A stretch of 13,878 nucleotides of DNA, taken from positions 1-13,878 of the forward strand of contig JAFAEA010000390.1 in the NCBI GenBank assembly GCA_023424355.1, read 5' to 3'. Positions 5,418 through 12,153 of the stretch are shown here, one piece after another. This DNA is from Chloroflexota bacterium (lineage in GTDB: Bacteria > Chloroflexota > Chloroflexia > Thermomicrobiales > UBA6265). The notes below the pieces were generated by a model. That model saw nothing but the letters and a program-made list of their open reading frames with translations, was not told the origin of the DNA and did not search any database. How positions within the stretch are numbered: the stretch's first letter is position 1; each line of letters starts with the position of its first letter. The position numbers and the translations under genes are program-made.

Positions 5418-6353
5418 ATGTTGAACCGACGATCTTTCCTGGCACTACCTCCGGCACTGTTCGCAGCACGCGCTTTCGCCCAAACGACCACGGAATCATG
5501 GCAGTTTCAGTTCCCGATGGGTCTGGAGGACAGGAGTCCCGGCGATGGCGTTTTCGTGATGCATGGATATGCCGTTGAGAATGCCCAGTTTTATCCCGGT
5601 TTATGGCATACCGGGGAAAACTGGTACGCACTGCACGGCGATTCAGCGGGAGCGTTGGTGTATGCAATCGCGGCCGGTGAGGTGGTGTTTGCCGGCTACG
5701 ATTATCCCGGCACAGTAGTCATCATCAAACACGCCGATGATCTGTTCTCCCAATATGGCCATCTGGAATACGAAGTCAATGTCGAAGTCGGGCAGCAGGT
5801 GAATCGTGGCGATATGATCGGCACCGTTTTGCAGCGCGAGGCGCCGCGGAGCCACCTCCATTTTGAGTTACGAAATTTCTACATCGCGCCGGAGGTGAAC
5901 GGCGAAGCGCCGCGGTACGCATACTTCCACTGCGGACCGAATTGTCCGCCGGGTCCCGGTTACTGGCCGATGGATGCACCCGAGCATCCGAGCGCGATGG
6001 GCTGGCGCAATCCACTCCATGTGATCGGTACACGAATGGGGGTTCCAGCCGGAGCGGAAGTCATGGTGCCGCCGGATAATCGGAATCCTCTTCTCCTCTT
6101 TGCCAGTTTGGAAGATCACAATCACACGGCATCCGTGCTTCTGGCGGGCGGAACGCAACTCCCGCTGATCGCGGTCTCAGCAGGTCCCGAAGCCAGCGAA
6201 ACCTATGGCGCGAATGCCACCTCGCTCTGGTTTCAGGTAGAAGTTCCAGAGTTCGGCGTCATGTGGGTGCCGGCGATCTCGCCAACCATGCATGCCATTC
6301 AGCAGGATGGCCAAACTACGTCGTATACCTTCAATCTGATTCCGGTTCTGTAG
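5418..6353 (+). CDS. Secreted M23 (LytM-like) family protein with a C-terminal SH3-like region; one zinc ligand altered
   Basis: M23 proteins are zinc endopeptidases that cut peptidoglycan cross-bridges. This 311-residue protein starts with a Tat signal, NRRSFLALPPALFAARAFA (3-21), so it is exported folded. The start ATG has AAGGAGAAG before it. The M23 core spans about 60-155: H64 in HTGENW, H115 in QYGHL, and H146/H148 in SHLHFELR. In active enzymes the first motif is HxxxD and the Asp binds zinc. Here position 68 is Asn (codon AAC, 5619-5621). It may therefore be inactive, use other ligands (D75 is near) or bind metal weakly. Residues about 200-311 look like a beta-rich SH3-type module, with SLWFQVEVPEFGVMWVPA near the end. 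It has its own promoter, so it is not clearly part of the amino-sugar operon. Confidence 0.85.
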   Translation: MLNRRSFLALPPALFAARAFAQTTTESWQFQFPMGLEDRSPGDGVFVMHGYAVENAQFYPGLWHTGENWYALHGDSAGALVYAIAAGEVVFAGYDYPGTVVIIKHADDLFSQYGHLEYEVNVEVGQQVNRGDMIGTVLQREAPRSHLHFELRNFYIAPEVNGEAPRYAYFHCGPNCPPGPGYWPMDAPEHPSAMGWRNPLHVIGTRMGVPAGAEVMVPPDNRNPLLLFASLEDHNHTASVLLAGGTQLPLIAVSAGPEASETYGANATSLWFQVEVPEFGVMWVPAISPTMHAIQQDGQTTSYTFNLIPVL

Positions 6354-6362
6354 CGGCAAAAA

Positions 6363-6371
6363 TGGTACACT
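6363..6371 (+). promoter_or_regulatory. Extended -10 promoter TGGTACACT before the bL25 gene
   Basis: TGG plus TACACT lies ten bases after the M23 stop codon (6351-6353), with no clear -35. The start site would be near 6378, leaving a leader of about 88 nt that contains the hairpin at 6382-6398. The sequence is identical to the element at 5378-5386. Confidence 0.5.
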
Positions 6372-6381
6372 CTCGGGGTTG

Positions 6382-6398
6382 CGCGCCATGGTGGCGCG
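6382..6398 (+). promoter_or_regulatory. Leader hairpin of the bL25 gene
   Basis: CGCGCCA and TGGCGCG form a perfect 7-bp stem with a TGG loop close to the predicted 5' end of the transcript. There is no T-run, so it is not a terminator. Ribosomal-protein leaders, including the gammaproteobacterial L25 leader, often carry autoregulatory stems; a similar role here is inference. Confidence 0.4.
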
Positions 6399-6465
6399 GT
6401 GGTTCTGGTGTGCCTGATTGAAGTGGGCCCCGACCGCAAGCGTTTCAGGAAGTAGGAGTTCACTC

Positions 6466-7137
6466 ATGGCTAATGAGCTGATTCTGATGGCCGAGCCGCG
6501 GGATGTTCACGGCAAAAAGGTCAAGCGATTGCGCCGCGAGGGATTGATCCCCGGCGTGGTGTATGGTCCGGTTGTTGATGGCACCGTTAGTGTCTCGGTC
6601 AACGATCGCGATTTCAACAAGTTCTTCATGGCCCATGGTCATTCCACCATCTTCACCCTCAAGTGGGATGGCGGTAGCCAGCCGGTACTTGTTCGCGAAG
6701 TCCAGCGCGATCCAGTTCGCCAGGACATTCTTCACATCGATTTCTTCGCACCGAACATGAATGTGACTCTGCGACAGAACATCTCTGTTTCCCTTCAGGG
6801 CGCTGCCGATCTCGAGATCGAGGGCGGTATGCTGCAGCAGGCACTCAACGAAATCGAAGTTGAGGCACTGCCGGCCAACCTGCCGAGCGAGATCACCCTG
6901 GATGTTTCCGGCCTTGCTGCAATCGGTGACTCCGTGACCGTGGCTGATATTGCCGCGATCGACAAGGTTGAGTTCATCACGGACGCCGAAACCGTAATCG
7001 CAAGCATCGTTGCCGAGGCTGTTCAGGAAGAAGAGCCGGCCGAGGACGAGGAAGGCGAAGAGGGCGAAGGCGAAGAATCCGAGGACACCGAGGGCGAAGA
7101 GTCCGAAGGTGGCGAGGATTCCGGCGACGAGGAGTAA
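6466..7137 (+). CDS. rplY: 50S ribosomal protein bL25, general stress protein CTC/TL5 type
   Basis: bL25 binds 5S rRNA in the large ribosomal subunit. The protein is 223 residues from ATG 6466, which has AGGAG seven bases upstream. An open frame reaches back to TTG 6418, but that start has no ribosome site. Residues 1-95 are the 5S-binding domain: PRDVHGKKVKRLRREGLIPGVVYG, VLVREVQRDPVRQDILHIDFF. Residues about 98-185 are the second domain of the long CTC/TL5 form: LPANLPSEITLDVSGL, GDSVTVADI. The last 36 residues are a low-complexity tail in which about two thirds are Glu or Asp, with Gly and Ser. Acidic tails are known on other long bL25 proteins. It is a single-gene transcript, with its own promoter before it and an intrinsic terminator after it. 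Confidence 0.95.
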   Translation: MANELILMAEPRDVHGKKVKRLRREGLIPGVVYGPVVDGTVSVSVNDRDFNKFFMAHGHSTIFTLKWDGGSQPVLVREVQRDPVRQDILHIDFFAPNMNVTLRQNISVSLQGAADLEIEGGMLQQALNEIEVEALPANLPSEITLDVSGLAAIGDSVTVADIAAIDKVEFITDAETVIASIVAEAVQEEEPAEDEEGEEGEGEESEDTEGEESEGGEDSGDEE

Positions 7138-7168
7138 TCATCCCGGGCCATCCTTCAAACATGGTACA

Positions 7169-7209
7169 AACAATGAGGTGGGAGTTCTTCCCACCTCATT
7201 GTTCTTTTT
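7169..7209 (+). terminator. Intrinsic terminator of the bL25 gene
   Basis: A perfect 14-bp stem (7170-7183 with 7189-7202, extendable by one A-T pair) has a five-base GTTCT loop and is followed by TCTTTTT. It begins 32 bases after the bL25 stop. The A-T content at its base also allows some function on the other strand, but no gene approaches from there. Confidence 0.92.
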
Positions 7210-7230
7210 CGCTCAGTTGGAGTTCATTGC

Positions 7231-7428
7231 GTGAAAGCGTTCGACAACAATCCTCAAGGCAAACTCGTTTTCACGTTTGCATTTGCCGTTATGGCGCTGG
7301 TGATGCTGATCTTCGCCTCGATGGTTTCGATGCCACTCAGCGCCATCTTCATTGCCATTGCTGTGAGCGATATTATTCTGCTCGCCATCGTTCTCTTCGG
7401 CGATAGACTGCCGAACCGCAAGAAGTAG
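7231..7428 (+). CDS. Small two-helix membrane protein, function unknown
   Basis: This 65-residue protein has a charged N-terminus (MKAFDNNPQGK), a membrane helix around residues 12-32 (LVFTFAFAVMALVMLIFASM), a short turn with SMPLS, a second helix around 37-57, and a basic C-terminus PNRKK. By the positive-inside rule both ends would be cytoplasmic. The start is GTG at 7231 with TTGGAG eight bases before it; no other plausible start exists. It lies just after the bL25 terminator and ends six bases from the convergent VOC gene. No family was recognised. The hydrophobic pattern and ribosome site argue for a real gene, but no partner or job can be named. Confidence 0.65.
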   Translation: MKAFDNNPQGKLVFTFAFAVMALVMLIFASMVSMPLSAIFIAIAVSDIILLAIVLFGDRLPNRKK

Positions 7429-7434
7429 CGCGGA

Positions 7435-8217
7435 TTATCCCGGCATGTTGCCGATGATATTGAACACAGCTCCGGCAGGATCGGCGACAGTTGCCATACG
7501 GCCGTACTCCGTGTCTTCCGGCTCCATGATCACGGTGCCACCGTGCTCCTTGGCGGCTGCAATTGATGCATCCGGATCATCCGAGAAGAAGTAGATATTC
7601 CAGCCTTCTGGCGCAGAATCCGGCAATACACCTGAAACATTCCAGATTCCGGCTTTCTGCTCGCCATCGATATCGAGGGTGTGGTACTCCATGCCCTCGC
7701 CCATCTCGTTGGCGCCGAGATCCGTTCCAAGAACCCTGGAATAGAACTCGCCAGCCTTGGCGAAGTTGCGAGTGTGCAGTTCGAACCAGGCCGGGAAGCC
7801 GTGCTCACCGAAGTTGGCGGTGCCCTGCAGGCCGGATGGCTGCCAGAGACCGTAGTTCACACCGGTAGAATCGGTGCCCTCGGCCATCACACCCTGTGTC
7901 GGAATCTCCATCGGTGGCACAGTAATGGTGCCGCCGAGTTCTTCGGCCTTCTTCAGCGTGGCTTCGGCATCGTTGGTGGAGAAGTACAACGACCAGACGC
8001 TGAAGGCCTCCGGCCCCATGAAATCCGGATTGTGCTGCATGGCACCACCTACAACACCATCGCCAATGCTGACGATGTTGTAGTTGCCGAATTCCTCACC
8101 CATCTCCTCGAAACTCCAACCAAACAGGGCCGTGTAGAACGGCTTACAGGCGTCGAGATCGGCACTGGTCATATCCACCCAGCATGGTGCTCCGTTGACG
8201 TGTTCTAGCTTTGGCAT
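7435..8217 (-). CDS. Two-domain VOC (glyoxalase/dioxygenase fold) protein, Rv0577/CFP32-like
   Basis: This 260-residue cytoplasmic protein is built of two tandem VOC domains, about 8-125 and 138-258. The N-terminal domain opens with PCWVDMTSADLDACKPFYTALFGW and ends with TDSTGVNYGLWQP. The C-terminal domain has PAWFELHTRNFAKAGEFYSRVLG and ends ATVADPAGAVFNIIG. This is the layout of the mycobacterial Rv0577 group, whose chemistry is poorly defined. The usual metal residues of glyoxalase I are only partly evident (H149 in FELHT, few others), so it may bind rather than convert its ligand. The ATG start has AAAGGAG six bases upstream (8230-8224). It is a single leftward gene converging on the small membrane protein. 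The fold call is firm; the substrate is unknown. Confidence 0.88.
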   Translation of the reverse strand: MPKLEHVNGAPCWVDMTSADLDACKPFYTALFGWSFEEMGEEFGNYNIVSIGDGVVGGAMQHNPDFMGPEAFSVWSLYFSTNDAEATLKKAEELGGTITVPPMEIPTQGVMAEGTDSTGVNYGLWQPSGLQGTANFGEHGFPAWFELHTRNFAKAGEFYSRVLGTDLGANEMGEGMEYHTLDIDGEQKAGIWNVSGVLPDSAPEGWNIYFFSDDPDASIAAAKEHGGTVIMEPEDTEYGRMATVADPAGAVFNIIGNMPG

Positions 8218-8234
8218 GATGTGCTCCTTTGATG

Positions 8235-8250
8235 CGAGTCAACTCGACTC
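8235..8250. repeat. Small dyad CGAGT-CA-ACTCG / GAGTC-AACTC-GACTC before the VOC gene
   Basis: Two overlapping inverted repeats lie five bases upstream of the VOC Shine-Dalgarno. It could be an operator or a leader stem. No convincing -10/-35 pair was found in the 96-bp gap 8218-8313. Confidence 0.3.
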
Positions 8251-8313
8251 TCTTTGGTGCTGCAATCATGATGCCAGTGGAGAGCGTGAAACACTTCTCA
8301 AATTTTGCGTTCG

Positions 8314-10464
8314 CTATTCGGCAGGTTTCACCCACATTCCAGCATAGCCGGCCTTGCGGAGCACGCTGGTGAGCTGCTGTTCGGCTGTATCGCCATCGTC
8401 CCCGGAATCCGGGAGCATCACCATCGCATGGGAATCGCCGGTATCTACCAATTGCATACCAGCGTCGGCCAGGACCTTACGAAGATCCTCAATTCCGTGG
8501 CTGGTATCCAGCTCCAGCGAAACTGCCCGGCGGAGCTTCACCCGCTTGTAGCCAGCGGTCCATTCCCGCAAGCGAGTAACCAGCGGATCCGGCAAGGGCG
8601 CTCCACTCTGTCGCTCCAGATACGTGGTGATCTGATCCAGATCAAATCCGGCACCAAGTGCTGCGCCAACACTTTGCGGACGCAGCTGATACATCGGTCG
8701 TGGATACAACTGCTCGTTTTCGGCGAAGGCGGTGAGGCTCCAGATATGGAGCGGTGCTGGGCGCCGCAGCAAAATGCTGCCTTCGTGATTGATCTCCAAT
8801 ACCGGACCAGAATCCGGCTCGGTGGTTGTCGGCACAGCCGCAACTTCTCTGGCAGCGAGAACGGCAGCCGGAGTCACACGCATGGCGACGCCCTGCTCGC
8901 CCAGATTCTGGGTTTCCACAAATCCGAACCAACTGAAGGCGGTGGTGAGCTCGACCTCGATCGCAACAGCAATCGCCGATTTGCGATTGCGCGTCTCGGG
9001 GCGACCGGTGGCCACCTCAAAGTAATCGCCGAGAATGGTGAGGTCCTGTTCGGCCAACCGCGCACTTGCATCGCGAACCAGCACCCATTCGCCAGGATCG
9101 AACCGGGCGACGGATGTCAGCAATCGATGGCGGAATCGCACCCAATCGGCACCGCGAATCTCGATTTCGCCGGTTTCCCGACCTTCGATCCAGCTATCGA
9201 CTCCTAGCCAATGCTGACGAAGACGTTCGGTTTGCTCGGCGAAGCTGAGTCCACGCCACCAACGCACATTGCGACCAAGCACCGGCTTGATGGCAGCCTT
9301 CTCCATACCCGGGGTGCGTGGTGCGGGTTCCAGAGCACCCACTCCCAACGCCAGATGCAGCAGCGTGGAAGCATAACCAGCCGGCGGTTCGCTTTCACCG
9401 GGGAACCACAGCCGACTATTGATCATGCGAAGCCAATGGGTCGGGAGCTCTCTACCGGGAAGCCATACGGGTGGCCCCTTGGCGGCAATTTCTCGAACCA
9501 CGGTCATCACATCCCACGCGATCGCAAATGGATGAACCGGTTCGGGCTCCGGGACAGAACCTTCAGGCAATGGCTGCACCGCGGCCAGCGGCATTCTCAC
9601 CGGCACGATTTGAGGATTGCGCAGTTCCTCCGGAACAAAGAGTCCACGGCTGCCGCCCGAGAGCCACGTGTGATTGACCAGCAATGATGATTCCAATGCC
9701 TCGAGCGCACCTCGCAATCGAGTACTGTGCTCGATCGCGAGACCGAGTGGTGCCTCGGCGACGGTGAGTCCGGCGCGATCGATGATGGCATCAAATGGCT
9801 GAGGATCCTCGCCTTCCGCGGCCTGCATGGATCGCCAGATCGCGGTGGCGGGTTGTTTGAGATTGCCGATCACCATCTCCATGCGACCAGGAATGGTGAC
9901 CGCCTCGAGGATCTCACCGATCAGATCGGCGCGGCGTTTGAGTCCGGGCACCACACGGAGTCCCCACTTGGCAGCGGTGGTTTCCAGCTCTACATCGTCA
10001 CGGAGTTCGAGCAATCGTTTCAGCGTGTAATCGCTGGTATCGCCGGCATCCTGCTCCTCCAGCACACGGCGGAACACGAGCATCAGTTCGCCGGGAACGA
10101 ATACGCGGGGTTCTTCACCGACCGGGAGTTCCTGGTTATCGCCATCGCGGCCGAGGATACCCCAGAAGAACAAGCCAACTGCGGCCTCGCGGGTGGTTTC
10201 GGCTTCTTGACCAATGGATTCGGCGAGTTCGGCGATGCTGATCGGCTGGGTTCCATCCGGCACGAGGGTGCGCACAATGGCCTGTTGATGATCATCGAGA
10301 CGGAGCCAGGCATCGCGGGCGCCGCGGATATCGATCATCACCTGATAGATGCGACCGATGTACTGCGAGGAATCGTTGCCGAAAACAGAAACCCGCCAGA
10401 GCATTGCTATCCGCGCGCGCTGATCATCCGTTCGCGCGTGTAGCCGCCCCAGCAGGTTTTTCAT
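8314..10464 (-). CDS. Helicase-associated (Helicase_C_3 / XPB-Ssl2-like) domain protein without ATPase
   Basis: This 716-residue protein has no Walker A or DEAD-type motif, so it is not itself a helicase. Residues about 557-636 match what I know of the Helicase_C_3 (XPB/Ssl2-like) domain: EGSILLRRPAPLHIWSL, AFAENEQLYPRPMYQLRP, SVGAALGAGFDLDQITTYL, and SGAPLPDPLVTRLREW. The N-terminal 100 residues contain a winged-helix-like segment (QQAIVRTLVPDG, SIAELAESIG). The rest is helical and poorly characterised. Similar long proteins occur in Actinobacteria and Chloroflexota, where their role is unknown; DNA binding is a fair guess. The ATG has AGAGAGGAA upstream. It follows pfk by 64 bases on the same strand and could be read through, though a possible -10 (TACGAT, 10502-10497) lies in the gap. 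Confidence 0.75.
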   Translation of the reverse strand: MKNLLGRLHARTDDQRARIAMLWRVSVFGNDSSQYIGRIYQVMIDIRGARDAWLRLDDHQQAIVRTLVPDGTQPISIAELAESIGQEAETTREAAVGLFFWGILGRDGDNQELPVGEEPRVFVPGELMLVFRRVLEEQDAGDTSDYTLKRLLELRDDVELETTAAKWGLRVVPGLKRRADLIGEILEAVTIPGRMEMVIGNLKQPATAIWRSMQAAEGEDPQPFDAIIDRAGLTVAEAPLGLAIEHSTRLRGALEALESSLLVNHTWLSGGSRGLFVPEELRNPQIVPVRMPLAAVQPLPEGSVPEPEPVHPFAIAWDVMTVVREIAAKGPPVWLPGRELPTHWLRMINSRLWFPGESEPPAGYASTLLHLALGVGALEPAPRTPGMEKAAIKPVLGRNVRWWRGLSFAEQTERLRQHWLGVDSWIEGRETGEIEIRGADWVRFRHRLLTSVARFDPGEWVLVRDASARLAEQDLTILGDYFEVATGRPETRNRKSAIAVAIEVELTTAFSWFGFVETQNLGEQGVAMRVTPAAVLAAREVAAVPTTTEPDSGPVLEINHEGSILLRRPAPLHIWSLTAFAENEQLYPRPMYQLRPQSVGAALGAGFDLDQITTYLERQSGAPLPDPLVTRLREWTAGYKRVKLRRAVSLELDTSHGIEDLRKVLADAGMQLVDTGDSHAMVMLPDSGDDGDTAEQQLTSVLRKAGYAGMWVKPAE

Positions 10465-10473
10465 GGCGCGTTC

Positions 10474-10523
10474 CTCTCTGTCGAAAGAACGATCTAATCG
10501 TATACGTCCAGTTTAACAGAGAG
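10474..10523 (-). promoter_or_regulatory. Inverted repeat and possible promoter before the Helicase_C_3-type gene
   Basis: CTCTCTGT at 10474-10481 and ACAGAGAG at 10516-10523 form 8-bp arms; in RNA from pfk read-through, one arm includes part of the gene's Shine-Dalgarno. Between them lies TATACGAT (10504-10497), a possible -10. A start there would exclude the upstream arm from the RNA, so promoter and hairpin readings are alternatives. Confidence 0.35.
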
Positions 10524-10528
10524 CGCGG

Positions 10529-12148
10529 CTAAACCTGTGCGTCTTCGGTATCCGATGCGAGTTCTTCAGGTTCTTCATCCCAGTCGGCGTGCATGGCTTC
10601 ATCGCGGCTGGCTTTCAGGCGGAGATGATACTCATCGAACGAGCTCACCTCTTCCTTTGGTACGTAGATATCCTCAGGGTTGAAGAATCCCTTCTCTACC
10701 ACGATGTACTCATCCAGCACGTCCACTACTTCGCCGATTTTGTTGCCACAACTCCCGAGAACATCCTGGCCGATGCGAATGGCGAATTCCTTACCGTGGG
10801 CATCTACACCAACACCATCCACACCATCCGGCACTTCCAGGCCGACTTCCGGCTCGCCGGAAAGGAGATCGCCGTGGATGCTGCCAAGCATGTGGCCTTC
10901 CTTAAGTCGGGAGAGCGAGGGCACTTCGCTGCCTTCAACATGCTCGGGTTCGTTCAATCGGGCATAGACCGGGAACGGATCCTCACCCAACAAAGGCTGC
11001 AGGTATTCGTGGAACTTCGGTGTGACGGACATGCCGTCCTTACCAATGAAGGCGTCATCCAGATGTCGTACGCGATTGGCGATATTCGCCTGCGGTACCA
11101 AATCGATATCGAACTCGGCCGGATCGTTGGATAGGCGCTTCAGCGCGGTCATTTTGCCAGTGATACCGTTTTGGATGGCGTCGATAGCGGCGGCTCCGAG
11201 GTGCCAGGATTGCTCGAGGTCGACTTCTGATGCCAGGGCAATGGACATGCGGGCCGAGGTACCTGGCTTGTCGTAGCGAGCGCGTAAGCCGAGCTGCTCC
11301 CGTACCTGTCGCACCATGGCTGAGCCGGTGCTGGGGAAATATGGGTGACCGAAGGAATCGGTGTACTCCGGGGTATCACCGCCGAAGTGCTGGTTATCCG
11401 AGGTGCGCATGGTCTCCGGCACCACTACGGTGGAGAAGCCACGCTTGTCGATATCCTTCTGGATCGCCTCGAGAACGTCCTCCATCGAGGCTGGCGCGCG
11501 TTCCGGCAACAGCAGAAGCGGGAGCAGATCCTGCTCGTGCTGGCCAAATGCGGCTGTGCTCGATGCAGCGACCCAACCGGCATCGCGGCCCATCACTTCC
11601 ATAAACTTCACCGGATTGATCTGCGGCGAGGCTATCGTATCGTACGTGGCATCGCGCATGGCATTGCCGAGATAGCGTGCAATGCTGGGGTATCCGGGGC
11701 AGAAATCGGTATCCGGCAGGTCGTTATCGATGGTTTTGGGCACACTCATCACGGCGAGATCGTAGCCGATGTTGCGCGCGAACTTGCCGATGCGATGAGC
11801 GGTATCGGCAGAATCATTGCCGCCGATATACACGAAGGCGGTGACACCCAGCGTTTGCATGGTGAGCACGGCGCGAGCGAGATCGTCGTCCTTCAGCTTG
11901 AACCGACCAGTGCCCAATGCGGCAGATGGTGTGCGAGAAATACGCTGGAGGTGATCCTCCTCTGTATCGCTGAGATCAATGAATTTGTAATTGAACAGCC
12001 CCTCGATACCGTGGGAGAGACCAAGAACCCGCTGCCAGGAGTTGGTTTTGTTCGCCTGAGATACGATTCCGGCCAGGCTGGCGTTGATGACTGCGGTGGC
12101 TCCGCCTGATTGTCCGATGAGAAGAGTGGCTGGTTGGCTGCCAAACAT
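10529..12148 (-). CDS. pfk: 6-phosphofructokinase, pyrophosphate-type signatures, fused to a DUF2171/PRC-barrel-like domain
   Basis: This enzyme phosphorylates fructose-6-phosphate to the 1,6-bisphosphate in glycolysis. The protein is 539 residues, longer than the classical 320-420. The PFK core spans about 1-425: GQSGGATAVIN (12-22), IGGNDSADT (108-116), PKTIDNDL (137-144), VMGRDAGW (185-192) and VVVPETM. D112 stands where E. coli ATP-PFK has Gly104, and K138 where it has Gly124. Both changes mark pyrophosphate-dependent enzymes, so PPi is the likely donor and the reaction reversible. Residues about 455-515 form an extra domain: GNKIGEVVDVLDEYIVVEKG, then FNPEDIYVPKEEVSSF. This resembles DUF2171/PRC-barrel proteins. 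An acidic tail follows. The ATG lies five bases after the regulator stop, with AAGGA overlapping that stop region, so the two genes form one operon. Confidence 0.9.
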   Translation of the reverse strand: MFGSQPATLLIGQSGGATAVINASLAGIVSQANKTNSWQRVLGLSHGIEGLFNYKFIDLSDTEEDHLQRISRTPSAALGTGRFKLKDDDLARAVLTMQTLGVTAFVYIGGNDSADTAHRIGKFARNIGYDLAVMSVPKTIDNDLPDTDFCPGYPSIARYLGNAMRDATYDTIASPQINPVKFMEVMGRDAGWVAASSTAAFGQHEQDLLPLLLLPERAPASMEDVLEAIQKDIDKRGFSTVVVPETMRTSDNQHFGGDTPEYTDSFGHPYFPSTGSAMVRQVREQLGLRARYDKPGTSARMSIALASEVDLEQSWHLGAAAIDAIQNGITGKMTALKRLSNDPAEFDIDLVPQANIANRVRHLDDAFIGKDGMSVTPKFHEYLQPLLGEDPFPVYARLNEPEHVEGSEVPSLSRLKEGHMLGSIHGDLLSGEPEVGLEVPDGVDGVGVDAHGKEFAIRIGQDVLGSCGNKIGEVVDVLDEYIVVEKGFFNPEDIYVPKEEVSSFDEYHLRLKASRDEAMHADWDEEPEELASDTEDAQV

Positions 12149-12153
12149 GTGGT

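Noticed and set aside
6418..6465. Upstream TTG start extending bL25 by 16 residues
   Set aside because: No Shine-Dalgarno at 6418, whereas ATG 6466 has AGGAG at seven bases and gives the normal bL25 N-terminus.
8305..10443. Long rightward frames (8305-9207, 9727-10443) opposite the Helicase_C_3-type gene
   Set aside because: Same shadow effect. Low-complexity, Gly/His/Arg-rich translations without motifs.
8314..10464. Calling this protein a DNA helicase
   Set aside because: No Walker A, Walker B or other helicase motor motifs are visible; only the associated C-terminal domain type is supported.
11345..12109. 254-codon rightward frame opposite pfk, and a similar one at 12939-13637 opposite the C39 gene
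   Set aside because: The opposite strands encode clear enzymes with all motifs. These frames have no initiation signal or recognisable fold.
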